From: Hymenobacter convexus
Lineage (GTDB): Bacteria > Bacteroidota > Bacteroidia > Cytophagales > Hymenobacteraceae
DNA length: 64,000 nucleotides
Assembly: GCF_030580955.1 (NCBI RefSeq)
Contig: NZ_JAUQON010000001.1
Location: forward strand, 62,001 to 126,000
Direction: 5' to 3'
Part shown: piece after piece, positions 55,186 through 63,218 of the stretch
Position numbering within the stretch: the first letter of the stretch is position 1
Layout: every line of letters begins with the position of its first letter
Program-made: the position numbers and the translations under genes
The notes under the pieces: generated by a model
What the model saw: the letters and a program-made list of their open reading frames with translations, nothing else
Told to the model about the DNA's origin: nothing
Database searches by the model: none

Positions 55186-57424
55186 CTACTGCAGCGCTGG
55201 CGTCACGCCCATGTTGGCGTAGCAGAAGCTCCACACGTCGGCCCACTCATCAATGAGTAGGGCCGTGCTTTTGCCCGCGCCGTGGCCGGCGTTCACGTCG
55301 ATGCGGATGAGGGTGGGGTAGGGGCCCGCGTTGGCGGCTTGCAGGGCGGCAGCGTATTTGAAGGAGTGCGCGGGCACCACCCGGTCGTCGTGGTCGGCGG
55401 TGGTGATGAGCGTGGCGGGGTAGGCGGTGCCGGGCCGCAGGTTGTGCAAGGGCGAGAAGGCCAACAGGTTGCGGAACTGCGCCTCGTCGTCGGAGGTACC
55501 GTACTCGGGCGCCCAGTTCCAGCCGATGGTGAACTTCTGGTAGCGCAGCATGTCCATCACGCCTACGGCGGGCAGGGCCACCCGGCACAGGTCGGGCCGC
55601 TGGTTGGCCACGGCGCCCACCAGCAGGCCACCATTGGAGCCGCCCGCGATGGCGAGGTGCTGCGTGTCGGTGTAATGGTTGGTTTTGAGGTATTCGGCAG
55701 CGGCAATGAAGTCGTCGAACACATTTTGCTTGTGCGGCGTCATGCCGGCCTGGTGCCATTCCTCGCCGTATTCGCCGCCGCCGCGCAGGTTGGCCACGGC
55801 CAGGATGCCGCCGTTTTCGAGCCACAGCACGCGCGCCACCGAGAAGCCGGGCGTCAGGCTCACGTTGAAGCCGCCGTAGGCGTAGAGGTAGGTGGGGTTC
55901 TGGCCGTTCAGCGTCACGTCTTTTTTGTGCACGATGAACATCGGAATCAGCGTGCCGTCGCGGCTGGGGTAGAACACCTGCGTGGTCCGGTAGTCGGCCG
56001 GGTTCACATCTACCGCCGGGGCCCGGAAAACGGTGCTGGTATTCGCCGCAATGTCGTAGCGGTAAATCGTGGTCGGGTAGGTGAAGGACGTGAAGGCGTA
56101 ATACACCGCCGTGGCCTCGCGCCGCCCGCCGAAGCCGCTGGCCGTGCCAATGGCCGGCAGCGCCACCTCATGCCGAAATTCGCCCGTTTCCGAATACACC
56201 TGCACCAGTGAGCGGGCATCCTGCAGGTAGCCGGCGATGAGGCAGCCGCCGGCCTGTGTCACGCTTTCGAGCTTGTTGGCGGTTTCGGGCAGCACCTCGC
56301 GCCAGTTGCTTTCCTGGGGCTGGCTGGGGTCAATGCCAACCACGCGGTAGTTGGGTGCCAGGTAGTTGGTGTACACCAGCACCTCGCCGCCCACATTGCC
56401 GATGACGGTGTTGTTGAATTCAAAAGCCTCAAACAACGTCGTCCAGGCATTGGCTTGGCCCGCGTCGGTGAGGTCACGCACCAGCAGGCGGTTGCCGTCC
56501 GACACGCCATCGGTGAGGTAGAGGCACAGAAACCGCTCGTCCTCGGTAGCGCCGGCCATGCGGAAGCCCAGCGCCATATCGGGGTTGTCGTACACCAGCT
56601 CGTCTTCCGCCTGTGGTGTGTTTAGCTGGTGGAAGTATACTTTGTGAAACTCGTTTTTGCCCGAGAGGTCGTTTTCGCCGGGCCGGGGCGCGTCGTAGCG
56701 GCTGTAGTAGAAGCCGTTCGACGTCCACGATGTGCCCGAGACTTTCACCCAGTCCAGCGTGTCGGGCAGCAGTTCTTGCGTTTGTAAATCCATGACGCGG
56801 ACCTGGTTCCAGTCGGAGCCGCCGCTGCTGGTGGCGTAGGCCAGGTAGCGGTGGTCGTTGCTGAATTCCATGCCGGCCAGCGCCGTGGTGCCATCTGCCG
56901 AGAATTTATTGGGGTCGAGCAGCACACGGGGCTCTTCGGTGCCGCGCTGGCGGTACACCACGGCCTGGTTCTGCAGCCCGTCGTTTTTGGCAAATACCAG
57001 CTCATTGCCCACCTGCTCGGGCACGCCGTAGCGCTCGTAGTTCCAGAGGCTGGTGAGGCGCGCCCGAATGCTATCGCGAAACGGAATCTCCTTTAAATAC
57101 CCAAACGTGGCCTCGTTCTGGGCGGTTACCCACGCCTTGGTTTCTTCGGAATCGGGGTCTTCAAGCCAGCGGTAGGGGTCGGGCACGGCGGTGCCGAAAT
57201 AGGTGTCGGTGGTGTCGGCTTTACGGCTGTTGGGGTAGGTCACGGCGGGTGGTGTCGGGGAGTTCGAGGCCGGCTTTGCGGCTGGGCTCGGCATTTTCGG
57301 GGGTAGTGGCTTCGGTGAGGGGCTGGCGGCGGGGCAGGGTGTTGCGCGCGGGCGGCGCGCTGGCCCGGCAGGCCGACAGCGCCAAAGCTGCCAACAGCGC
57401 AAGCGGGCGAAAGGCAGCTTTCAT
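55186..57424 (-). CDS. prolyl oligopeptidase (S9A), with a frameshift separating its lipoprotein signal from the enzyme
   Basis: The enzyme frame has a propeller (DPYRWLEDPDSEETKAWVTA) and a hydrolase domain with the nucleophile Ser in AIAGGSNGGLLVGA, Asp in TADHDDRVVPAHS and His in NAGHGAGKS. It starts being conserved at VTYPNSRKADTTDTYFGTAV. Immediately before it, in another frame, an ATG at 57424 opens a textbook lipoprotein signal (MKAAFRPLALLAALALSACR, lipobox LSAC) that runs on to TTRRDLPQQP and a stop. The switch lies at about 57235-57290 and needs one extra base to be removed, or two added. The enzyme frame alone would start inside without a signal. It is a real lesion, a sequencing error or, less likely, recoding. 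Confidence 0.75.
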
Positions 57425-57453
57425 ACGTAGAGGTGAGAATGGTAAAAGAAAGA

Positions 57454-57554
57454 ACGTCATGTCGAGCTTGCCGAGACATCTCGCGTGCCGAAGTAATCCT
57501 TTCGAATGAATTAGTGATGGCACGCGAGATGTCTCGGCAAGCTTGACATGACGT
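57454..57554. repeat. intergenic inverted repeat, family A
   Basis: Arms at 57454-57489 and 57519-57554 (ACGTCATGTCGAGCTTGCCG... and complement) pair over 36 bp with one mismatch around a 29-base loop. A single arm of this family is at 8126-8157. Confidence 0.9.
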
Positions 57555-57602
57555 GCTACTGTCTACTGTGATGTGCCAATAAAAGCGCCGGGCTACCTAA
57601 AG

Positions 57603-58661
57603 TTACTCCACCTGCGCGTTATCGGTCCCCGGCGCGCCGGGGCCGGCGCCGGCTTCCGGGGTGGCGGGCGCTTGCTGGGCCACGGCGGCGGCTACCAACT
57701 CGGGCAGGTTGGCGCGCAGCCAGCGCAGCTCCTCGTCCACGCGCTGGCTCACCAGGCGTTCCACTTCCAGGCGCTGGGCCGGGCTGAGCTGGTCGAGGGC
57801 CGGCGTGGGGGCCGATTGGGGCGCATCGGAGGTGGCGGCCAGCACCAGCGCCTCGGCCCGTTTCACGCGGGCAATGGAGTCGGCCACGGCAGCGCTGGTT
57901 TCGGCAGCGGCGGCCTGGGCGGTGGTGGCGGCCTGCTTGGCGGTGAGGGTTTCGCGGCGCTGCTGGCGGCGCCACTGCCCCAGCGTGATGCGCAGCATGA
58001 TGTACAGCGCCAAACTCAGAATGCCCAGAATGAGGGCCAGCGGCGCCGCAAAGCGGTAGAGCAGGCTGCCCGGGCCCGTGGCGGGCAGGGGCGCGCTGCT
58101 GGCGTTGGCGGCATCGCGCTCGGCGGCGGCCTGGGCTTCGGCGGCTTCGGCGGGGCCGGGGGCGCCGGGGGCGGCCAAGGTGTCTACTTTTTCGGGAGCC
58201 ATGGCGGCGGCCACTTCGCCCATGGGCGTGCCGCTTTCCACGTAGTTAGTGAGGGCGGTTTCCAGAGCTTCGACCCGCGCCATGCGGGCGGGGTCTTTGC
58301 GGCGGGCCGGCGAGCCTTTGAGCTTGCTCACAATGGCCTTAGCCAAGGCGGCCAGGCGGGCGGGGTTGTCTTTTTTGCCCTGGTAAATGGCGCCGCGGCC
58401 CTCGATGGGCTGATAAAGCAGGCTGTACACGCGCAGGCTGTCGGGCCGGATGCTGGCGGCCAGGGCCTGCAGGTTGGCACCCTCGCAGCGCACGGTGCTT
58501 TTGAGGTTGGGCCGGCCGGCGTCGTCGTACACGAAGCGTACCGTGGCGCACCAGATTTGCACTTTGCTCTCGTCGAGCGAGGGCTGGCCCAGGGGCGTTT
58601 GGGCCGCTGCCAACAACGGCAGGGCAACGGCAAAAGCAAGCAGCAGGCGGCGGAAAATCAT
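57603..58661 (-). CDS. exported protein with one membrane helix and coiled-coil tail, function unknown
   Basis: 352 residues from the ATG at 58661, opening a signal peptide (MIFRRLLLAFAVALPLLAAA, then QTPLGQ). Residues about 20-110 are a compact domain (VQIWCATVRFVYDDAGRPNL) with two Cys. An Ala-rich linker precedes a membrane helix at about 210 (LYRFAAPLALILGILSLALY), then a basic stretch and an Ala-rich coiled coil (SPAQRLEVERLVSQRVDEEL). So a periplasmic domain, one helix and a cytosolic coil. I do not recognise a family. A GTACTTTTCG box lies 23 bases upstream. Confidence 0.7.
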   Translation of the reverse strand: MIFRRLLLAFAVALPLLAAAQTPLGQPSLDESKVQIWCATVRFVYDDAGRPNLKSTVRCEGANLQALAASIRPDSLRVYSLLYQPIEGRGAIYQGKKDNPARLAALAKAIVSKLKGSPARRKDPARMARVEALETALTNYVESGTPMGEVAAAMAPEKVDTLAAPGAPGPAEAAEAQAAAERDAANASSAPLPATGPGSLLYRFAAPLALILGILSLALYIMLRITLGQWRRQQRRETLTAKQAATTAQAAAAETSAAVADSIARVKRAEALVLAATSDAPQSAPTPALDQLSPAQRLEVERLVSQRVDEELRWLRANLPELVAAAVAQQAPATPEAGAGPGAPGTDNAQVE

Positions 58662-58722
58662 GCGCAGAAAAGTGGTTGAGGACCGAAAAGTACGAAATGC
58701 CGGCCCAGCGTCCATCTTCTTC

Positions 58723-59724
58723 TTAGCTGTAGTCAATTTCCGTGTTGTCGCCGATGTTCAGCGAATGGTTCATGCCCCGAAACGAGGCATCGGAGCCCAC
58801 AATGCAGTCGTGCATCACGGCCGAGCGCAGCTCCGAGTAGCTGCCAATGATGGAGTCGCTGAGAATGGTATGGCTGACAATGGTTTTGTCGCCGATGGCC
58901 ACATTCGGGCCGATGATGGACTGCGAAATCTGGCACCCGCGCCCGATGCTGACGGGCGGAATAATCACCGAATCGGGAAATTCCGAGTAGTCGCGGCCTT
59001 CCAGGAACTCGGCCGTGTTGAGCAGGCGGGCGTTGGCTTCGAGCAGGGTTTCCTTGCGGCCGCAGTCGAACCAGTTGTCCACGGGGCAGGTCGTCATCAC
59101 CTCGCCGTCTTCGATGAGGTGCATCAGGGCGTCGGTAAGCTGAAATTCGCCGTGGGTGCGCACGTCGGTTTCGCGCAGCCACTCCAGGGCCTCGGCCAGC
59201 TTGTCGGGGTAGGCCAGTTTGTAGAGGCCCACCATGGCAAAGTTCGATTTCGGGATTTTGGGCTTCTCCACCACCTTGCTCACCCGGCCGCCGGCCCCGA
59301 GCTCCACAATGCCGAAGCGGGTGGGGTCCTTCACTTCCTTCACGGCCAGCACCGAGCCGGACGTGGCCAGCAAGGCGGCCAGGTCCACGTCCACGATGGT
59401 ATCGCCGAGCAGGATGAGCACGCCGTCCGGGTCGTGGCGAAACTCCTCGCGGGCCAGCCACAGGGCGTGGCCGAGGCCTTCGCGGGGCTCCTGCACCACA
59501 AACTTGGCGTTAAGGTCGGGGTAATTGCGGCGCACGTAGCTCACGATTTTATCGCCCAAATAGCCCACGATGAACACAAACTCGGTAAGGCCGGCCGTGC
59601 GCAGGCGGTCGATGATATGGCCCAGAATGGTGTTGCCGGCCACCGGCACCAGGCTTTTGGGCTGGGTGTGGGTGTGGGGGCGCAGGCGCGAGCCAATGCC
59701 GGCGACGGGAATGACGGCTTTCAT
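58723..59724 (-). CDS. sugar-phosphate nucleotidyltransferase
   Basis: 333 residues. The nucleotide-binding N-terminus is MKAVIPVAGIGSRLRPHTHT, then PKSLVPVAGNTILG. Metal and sugar-phosphate residues occur in LILLGDTIVDVDL and FAMVGLYKL. VDNWFDCGRKETLLEANARL follows. The last 80 residues are a left-handed beta-helix (ISQSIIGPNVAIGDKTIVSH). It is of the glucose-1-phosphate thymidylyl/uridylyltransferase type and makes an NDP-sugar, probably for the surface polysaccharides exported by the capsule operon at 24.7-29 kb; the exact sugar is inferred only from the family. Confidence 0.9.
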   Translation of the reverse strand: MKAVIPVAGIGSRLRPHTHTQPKSLVPVAGNTILGHIIDRLRTAGLTEFVFIVGYLGDKIVSYVRRNYPDLNAKFVVQEPREGLGHALWLAREEFRHDPDGVLILLGDTIVDVDLAALLATSGSVLAVKEVKDPTRFGIVELGAGGRVSKVVEKPKIPKSNFAMVGLYKLAYPDKLAEALEWLRETDVRTHGEFQLTDALMHLIEDGEVMTTCPVDNWFDCGRKETLLEANARLLNTAEFLEGRDYSEFPDSVIIPPVSIGRGCQISQSIIGPNVAIGDKTIVSHTILSDSIIGSYSELRSAVMHDCIVGSDASFRGMNHSLNIGDNTEIDYS

Positions 59725-59924
59725 TGTAATGAAGCGGGGTGAGAAGCGATAAAGCAGGAGCCGTTGGCCCAGGGCCGGGCCCTGCTAAGCAGCAAGCTAC
59801 AACTACTAGGGCCAAGCTACGTACTTTGCGCCAAGCCCGGAACCAAACCGGGCCGGCGGCGCCAGGTTTTGGCGCCGGCCGCAAAACCCTCGCTTCTTTC
59901 ACTTTCACCCCTTCTTTTTCTAAC

Positions 59925-60503
59925 ATGAAACGCTTTCTTCTGTACTTCGCGGGCTTGGCCCTGTTGCTCACCCAGTCGTCGTGCGGCTACAACGGCATGG
60001 TGCAGCGCGACCAGGCCGTGAAGGCCCAGGCCGGCAACGTGCAAAGCGCCTACCAGCGCCGCAACGACCTCATCGGCAACCTGGTGAACACCGTGAAAGG
60101 CGCCGCCAAATTCGAGCAGGGCACCCTCACTTCGGTCATCGAGGCTCGCGCCAAGGCCACCAGCGTGCAGCTGAACGCCAACGACCTGACGCCCGAAAAC
60201 ATCAAGAAATTCCAGGAAGCCCAGAGCCAGGTATCGGCCGGATTGGGCCGCCTGCTGGCCGTGTCGGAGAATTACCCCGACCTGAAAGCCAACGCCAACT
60301 TCCAGGAGCTGCAAGCCCAGATTGAGGGCACCGAAAACCGCATCAACGTGGAGCGCAACAAGTTCAACGCCGTCACCAACGACTACAACACCTTCACCCG
60401 CTCCTTCCCGAATAACCTGTTTGCGGGCATGTTCGGCTTCCCGCCAAAGCCCTACTTCGAAGCCGACCCGGCCGCGAGCAAGGCGCCCACGGTGCAGTTT
60501 TAG
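59925..60503 (+). CDS. lemA: LemA family membrane protein
   Basis: 192 residues from the ATG at 59925. The N-terminus is a lipoprotein-like signal (FAGLALLLTQSSCGYNGMVQ). The long helical domain has VQSAYQRRNDLIGNLVNTVK, LGRLLAVSENYPDLKANANF, QELQAQIEGTENRINVERNK and FNAVTNDYNTFTRSFPNNLF, all LemA signatures. The function is unsettled. The gene is followed, after an inverted repeat, by two TPM-domain genes, the frequent LemA-TPM neighbourhood. Confidence 0.95.
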   Translation: MKRFLLYFAGLALLLTQSSCGYNGMVQRDQAVKAQAGNVQSAYQRRNDLIGNLVNTVKGAAKFEQGTLTSVIEARAKATSVQLNANDLTPENIKKFQEAQSQVSAGLGRLLAVSENYPDLKANANFQELQAQIEGTENRINVERNKFNAVTNDYNTFTRSFPNNLFAGMFGFPPKPYFEADPAASKAPTVQF

Positions 60504-60536
60504 GGTTGGAATTATCGGTCATAACTGATAAAAAAG

Positions 60537-60632
60537 AACGTCATGCTGAGCGCAGCCGAAGCATCTCTACTGCGCAAGTAAAATCAATTAGTTGTGCGGT
60601 AGAGATGCTTCGGCTGCGCTCAGTATGACGTT
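60537..60632. repeat. intergenic inverted repeat, family C
   Basis: Arms at 60537-60570 and 60599-60632 (AACGTCATGCTGAGCGCAGC... and complement) pair over 34 bp with one mismatch around a 28-base loop. It sits between lemA and the first TPM gene, within what would otherwise be one operon. Confidence 0.9.
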
Positions 60633-60664
60633 TTGTTGACTTTTAGCTCACCTAATTCCCACCA

Positions 60665-61123
60665 ATGACTTCTCCCCTTACTCCCGCTCAGGACGCGGCG
60701 CTGGTGGCCGCCATCCGGCAGGCCGAGGTCACCACGTCCGGCGAAATCCGGGTACACCTCGAAGACACCTGCCCCACGCCCGAGCCGCTGGACCGCGCCG
60801 CGCAGGTCTTCGGCGAGCTGAACATGCACAAGACCGCCGCCCGCAACGGCGTGCTGTTTTACCTAGCCTGGCAAAGCCGGCAGTTTGCCGTGGTGGGCGA
60901 TTCGGCCATCAACGCGGCTGTGCCCGACGACTTCTGGGAAACCACCAAAGAAGCCGTGCTAGAGCAGTTTCGGCACGAAAACTACGTGCTGGGCCTTGAG
61001 CGCGGCATCAAAATGGTGGGCGAGCAGCTGAAGCGCTACTTCCCTTATGATGCCAGCACCGACCAGAACGAGCTGGACGACTCAATTTCCTTCGGCGGCC
61101 AGAAGCCGTCTTCCGACGCATGA
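60665..61123 (+). CDS. TPM-domain protein (first of a pair)
   Basis: 152 residues, no signal peptide. The core is ALVAAIRQAEVTTSGEIRVH, then RAAQVFGELNMHKTAARNGV and LFYLAWQSRQFAVVGDSAIN, as in TPM/TLP18.3-type domains (Psb32-like, phosphatase-related). The C-terminus is DQNELDDSISFGG. Its last four bases overlap the start of the next gene (ATGA), so the two are coupled. It is a cytosolic-looking partner for the exported second copy. Confidence 0.9.
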   Translation: MTSPLTPAQDAALVAAIRQAEVTTSGEIRVHLEDTCPTPEPLDRAAQVFGELNMHKTAARNGVLFYLAWQSRQFAVVGDSAINAAVPDDFWETTKEAVLEQFRHENYVLGLERGIKMVGEQLKRYFPYDASTDQNELDDSISFGGQKPSSDA

Positions 61124-61983
61124 AAAATTCCGTGGCTGACGCCCGTTTGTTGACGCCCCTTGCTGGGCTGGCGGGCCAGGCGCGCGCGTTGCGGCCCGCG
61201 CCGTGGCGTTGGCTGCTGGTGTTGCTGCTGGCTTGGGCCAGCATCGCGGCCAGCGCCCAGTCCATCCCGCCGCGCCCCAACCCGCCGCGTCTGGTGAATG
61301 ACTTGGCCGGCCTGATGCAGCCCGCCGAGGCCGAAGCGCTGGAACGCAAGCTGGTGGCCTACGACGACAGCACTTCCTCGCAAATTGCCGTGGTGACCGT
61401 GCCTACCCTCGACGGTGACGAGGTGGCCGACTATGCCCAGAAGCTCTACGAGGGCTGGGGCATCGGCCGCAAAGGCAAGAACAATGGCATCCTCATCCTG
61501 GTGGCTCAGCAGGAGCACGTGGCCCGCATCCAGACCGGCTACGGCCTGGAAGGCGCCGTGCCCGATGCCATCGCCAAGCGCATCATCAGCAACACGCTGG
61601 TGCCCGCCTTCAAGCAAAACCAATACTACGCCGGCCTCGACCGGGCCACCGACCAGCTCATCGCCCTCGCCAAAGGCGAATACAAAGTAGACCCGGAAGA
61701 CGCCCGCCCGCAACGCAGCCGCGATTCCTCGGGCTCGGGCATTCCGTTTTGGACCATCATTATCGTGATGGTCATCATTTTCACCCTGCTGCGTAACCGC
61801 GGCGGCGGCGGTGGCCGCGGCAACCGCGGTTTCGGCGGCGGCTTCATCCCGCCCATCATCTTCGGTGGTGGGGGCTTCGGTGGCGGCGGCGGTGGCTGGG
61901 GCGGTGGTGGCGGCGGCGGGGGTGGCTTCGGCGGCTTCGGCGGCGGCAGTAGCGGCGGCGGCGGCGCCAGCGGCAGCTGGTAG
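61120..61983 (+). CDS. TPM-domain membrane protein with a glycine-rich tail
   Basis: 287 residues. A basic N-terminus and signal segment (WRWLLVLLLAWASIAASAQS) precede a TPM domain at about 50-185 (PRLVNDLAGLMQPAEAEALE; SSQIAVVTVPTLDGDEVADY; GIGRKGKNNGILILVAQQEH). A membrane helix sits at about 207-226 (IPFWTIIIVMVIIFTLLRN). The last 50 residues are Gly-rich with Phe and Trp (GGWGGGGGGGGGFGGFGG). This is the YgcG-like layout that often follows lemA. Confidence 0.92.
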   Translation: MKNSVADARLLTPLAGLAGQARALRPAPWRWLLVLLLAWASIAASAQSIPPRPNPPRLVNDLAGLMQPAEAEALERKLVAYDDSTSSQIAVVTVPTLDGDEVADYAQKLYEGWGIGRKGKNNGILILVAQQEHVARIQTGYGLEGAVPDAIAKRIISNTLVPAFKQNQYYAGLDRATDQLIALAKGEYKVDPEDARPQRSRDSSGSGIPFWTIIIVMVIIFTLLRNRGGGGGRGNRGFGGGFIPPIIFGGGGFGGGGGGWGGGGGGGGGFGGFGGGSSGGGGASGSW

Positions 61984-61991
61984 ATGTCGCC

Positions 61992-62186
61992 CGTCATTGC
62001 TAACGTAGCGAAGCAATCCGTCCTGTTCTCAGCGACCAGCCTGCTAATGTGACAACGCCTCAAAAAGTGAAAGCCCCGGCACTGCGCAGTGCCGGGGCTT
62101 TCTGATAAAAGGACGTGTCTGGTTTTGACAGGACGGATTAGCTACGCTGGCCTTCGGTTGCCACGGCCTGCGGCCTCGCAATGACA
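61992..62186. repeat. composite repeat element with terminal inverted repeats (family D)
   Basis: The left end (CGTCATTGCTAACGTAGCGA..., to AATCCGTCCTGT at 62026) and right end (ACAGGACGGATTAGCTACGC..., to GCAATGACA at 62186) are inverted copies, the right one longer. Between them is the terminator hairpin at 62069-62102. A solitary piece is at 14435-14470. Confidence 0.65.
62069..62102 (+). terminator. terminator of the LemA-TPM cluster
   Basis: A perfect 17-bp-arm palindrome (gaaagccccggcactgc and complement, effective loop inside actgcgcagt) ends in a short T-run (CTTTCTG). Confidence 0.75.
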
Positions 62187-62196
62187 GGCACTCCCT

Positions 62197-62829
62197 CTAA
62201 TGGTCGCTCTGCACGCCCACCGGAATGGCCACGCTCAGCCGGTTCTCCGGCGGCGGCACGGGGCAGGAGTAGCCGTGGTTGTAGGCGCAGGATGGGTTGT
62301 AGGCTTTATTGAAATCGATTTGCATCACCGTGGTGCCACGCGGTGGAATGCGCAGGTCGATGTAGCGGCCGCCGCCGTAGCTGCCGTGGCCGTTAGTAAG
62401 GTCGGTGAAGGGCAGGAACAGGTAGTCTTCCAGGCCGGGCCGTTTCAGTAAATCGTAGTTCTGGTACACGCTGAGCCGCCGGGGCTTGCCATCGAGCATG
62501 AAGCGCAGCTCGCCGTATTTGCGGTAGGTGGGCCGGCGGGCGGTGCTGGTTTCCATGGCGAAAGGCCGGGAGGTGGAATCGCGCACGAAGGTGGCCGCCA
62601 CGTAGTAGCCGTAGCGGGTAGGATAGAAGGGCAGGCTGGTGAGGGCTTGCTGCTCGGCCGGCGTCAGGGGCGATTCGTTGGGGTTGCGAAATTCCTCATT
62701 CAGGGCCTGCTGGAAGGCCAGCACACTGCGCTGGTGCGCCAGCGAATCGAGGCGAAGAGCGACGGTCTGGCCGTGGGCCCGGCTACTCAGCAGGGCCGCC
62801 GAAAGCGCAAAAGCGAGAAGATGTTTCAT
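62197..62829 (-). CDS. secreted DUF1684 protein
   Basis: 210 residues with a signal peptide (MKHLLAFALSAALLSSRAHG, cut before QTVAL). The DUF1684 core is clear: RKYGELRFMLDGKPRRLSVY; FLPFTDLTNGHGSYGGGRYI; and MQIDFNKAYNPSCAYNHGYS followed by CPVPPPENRLSVAIPVG. The invariant Tyr-Asn-Pro-x-Cys-Ala-Tyr and Cys-Pro residues suggest a metal or thiol site, but the function is not known. It is convergent to the composite repeat. Confidence 0.9.
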   Translation of the reverse strand: MKHLLAFALSAALLSSRAHGQTVALRLDSLAHQRSVLAFQQALNEEFRNPNESPLTPAEQQALTSLPFYPTRYGYYVAATFVRDSTSRPFAMETSTARRPTYRKYGELRFMLDGKPRRLSVYQNYDLLKRPGLEDYLFLPFTDLTNGHGSYGGGRYIDLRIPPRGTTVMQIDFNKAYNPSCAYNHGYSCPVPPPENRLSVAIPVGVQSDH

Positions 62830-62961
62830 TGCTCAAAGCTACCCAGCTCGCCGCAGCCGGCTATCGTTTCCAACCTTTTCGGCACAGGCTAAGTATCAGC
62901 CTGTATTCGGCGGTAGCCAAAGCCGCAGACAATTTCTTTCACCCTTCTTTTTGTCAATGCC

Positions 62962-63141
62962 ATGAATGCTTCCCGCCTTACCCTAATGTTCTTTTTCTTC
63001 GCGCTGGCCACCACGCTCACCGGCTGCGACGCCATTGCCGGCATCTTCAAGGCCGGGGCCTATACGGGCATCATCGCCGTGTTTATCGTGGTGGCGCTGC
63101 TGTTTTTCATCGTGAACAGAATGCGCGGCCCGCGCCCCTAG
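62962..63141 (+). CDS. 59-residue lipoprotein with a C-terminal membrane helix
   Basis: ATG 62962 to TAG 63141. The N-terminal signal has a lipobox (LTLMFFFFALATTLTGCDAI; Cys at 22), a short linker (AGIFKAGAYTG), one strongly hydrophobic helix (IIAVFIVVALLFFIV) and a basic end (NRMRGPRP). The coding character is convincing: the third positions are GC-rich and a terminator follows 20 bp on. I recognise this as a type of small membrane protein recurring in this group, but know no function. Confidence 0.75.
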   Translation: MNASRLTLMFFFFALATTLTGCDAIAGIFKAGAYTGIIAVFIVVALLFFIVNRMRGPRP

Positions 63142-63160
63142 TTCGGTCCGCCAATCAACA

Positions 63161-63196
63161 AAAAAGCGCGGCTCCTGCGAAGGGGCCGCGCTTTTT
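63161..63196. terminator. bidirectional terminator
   Basis: A stem of about 15 bp (aaaaagcgcggctcc against ggggccgcgcttttt, one mismatch) with a short loop, flanked by A- and T-runs. It separates the 59-residue gene from the convergent hydroxylase. Confidence 0.88.
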
Positions 63197-63218
63197 GCTT
63201 TCAACGCAAGCGGTAGTG

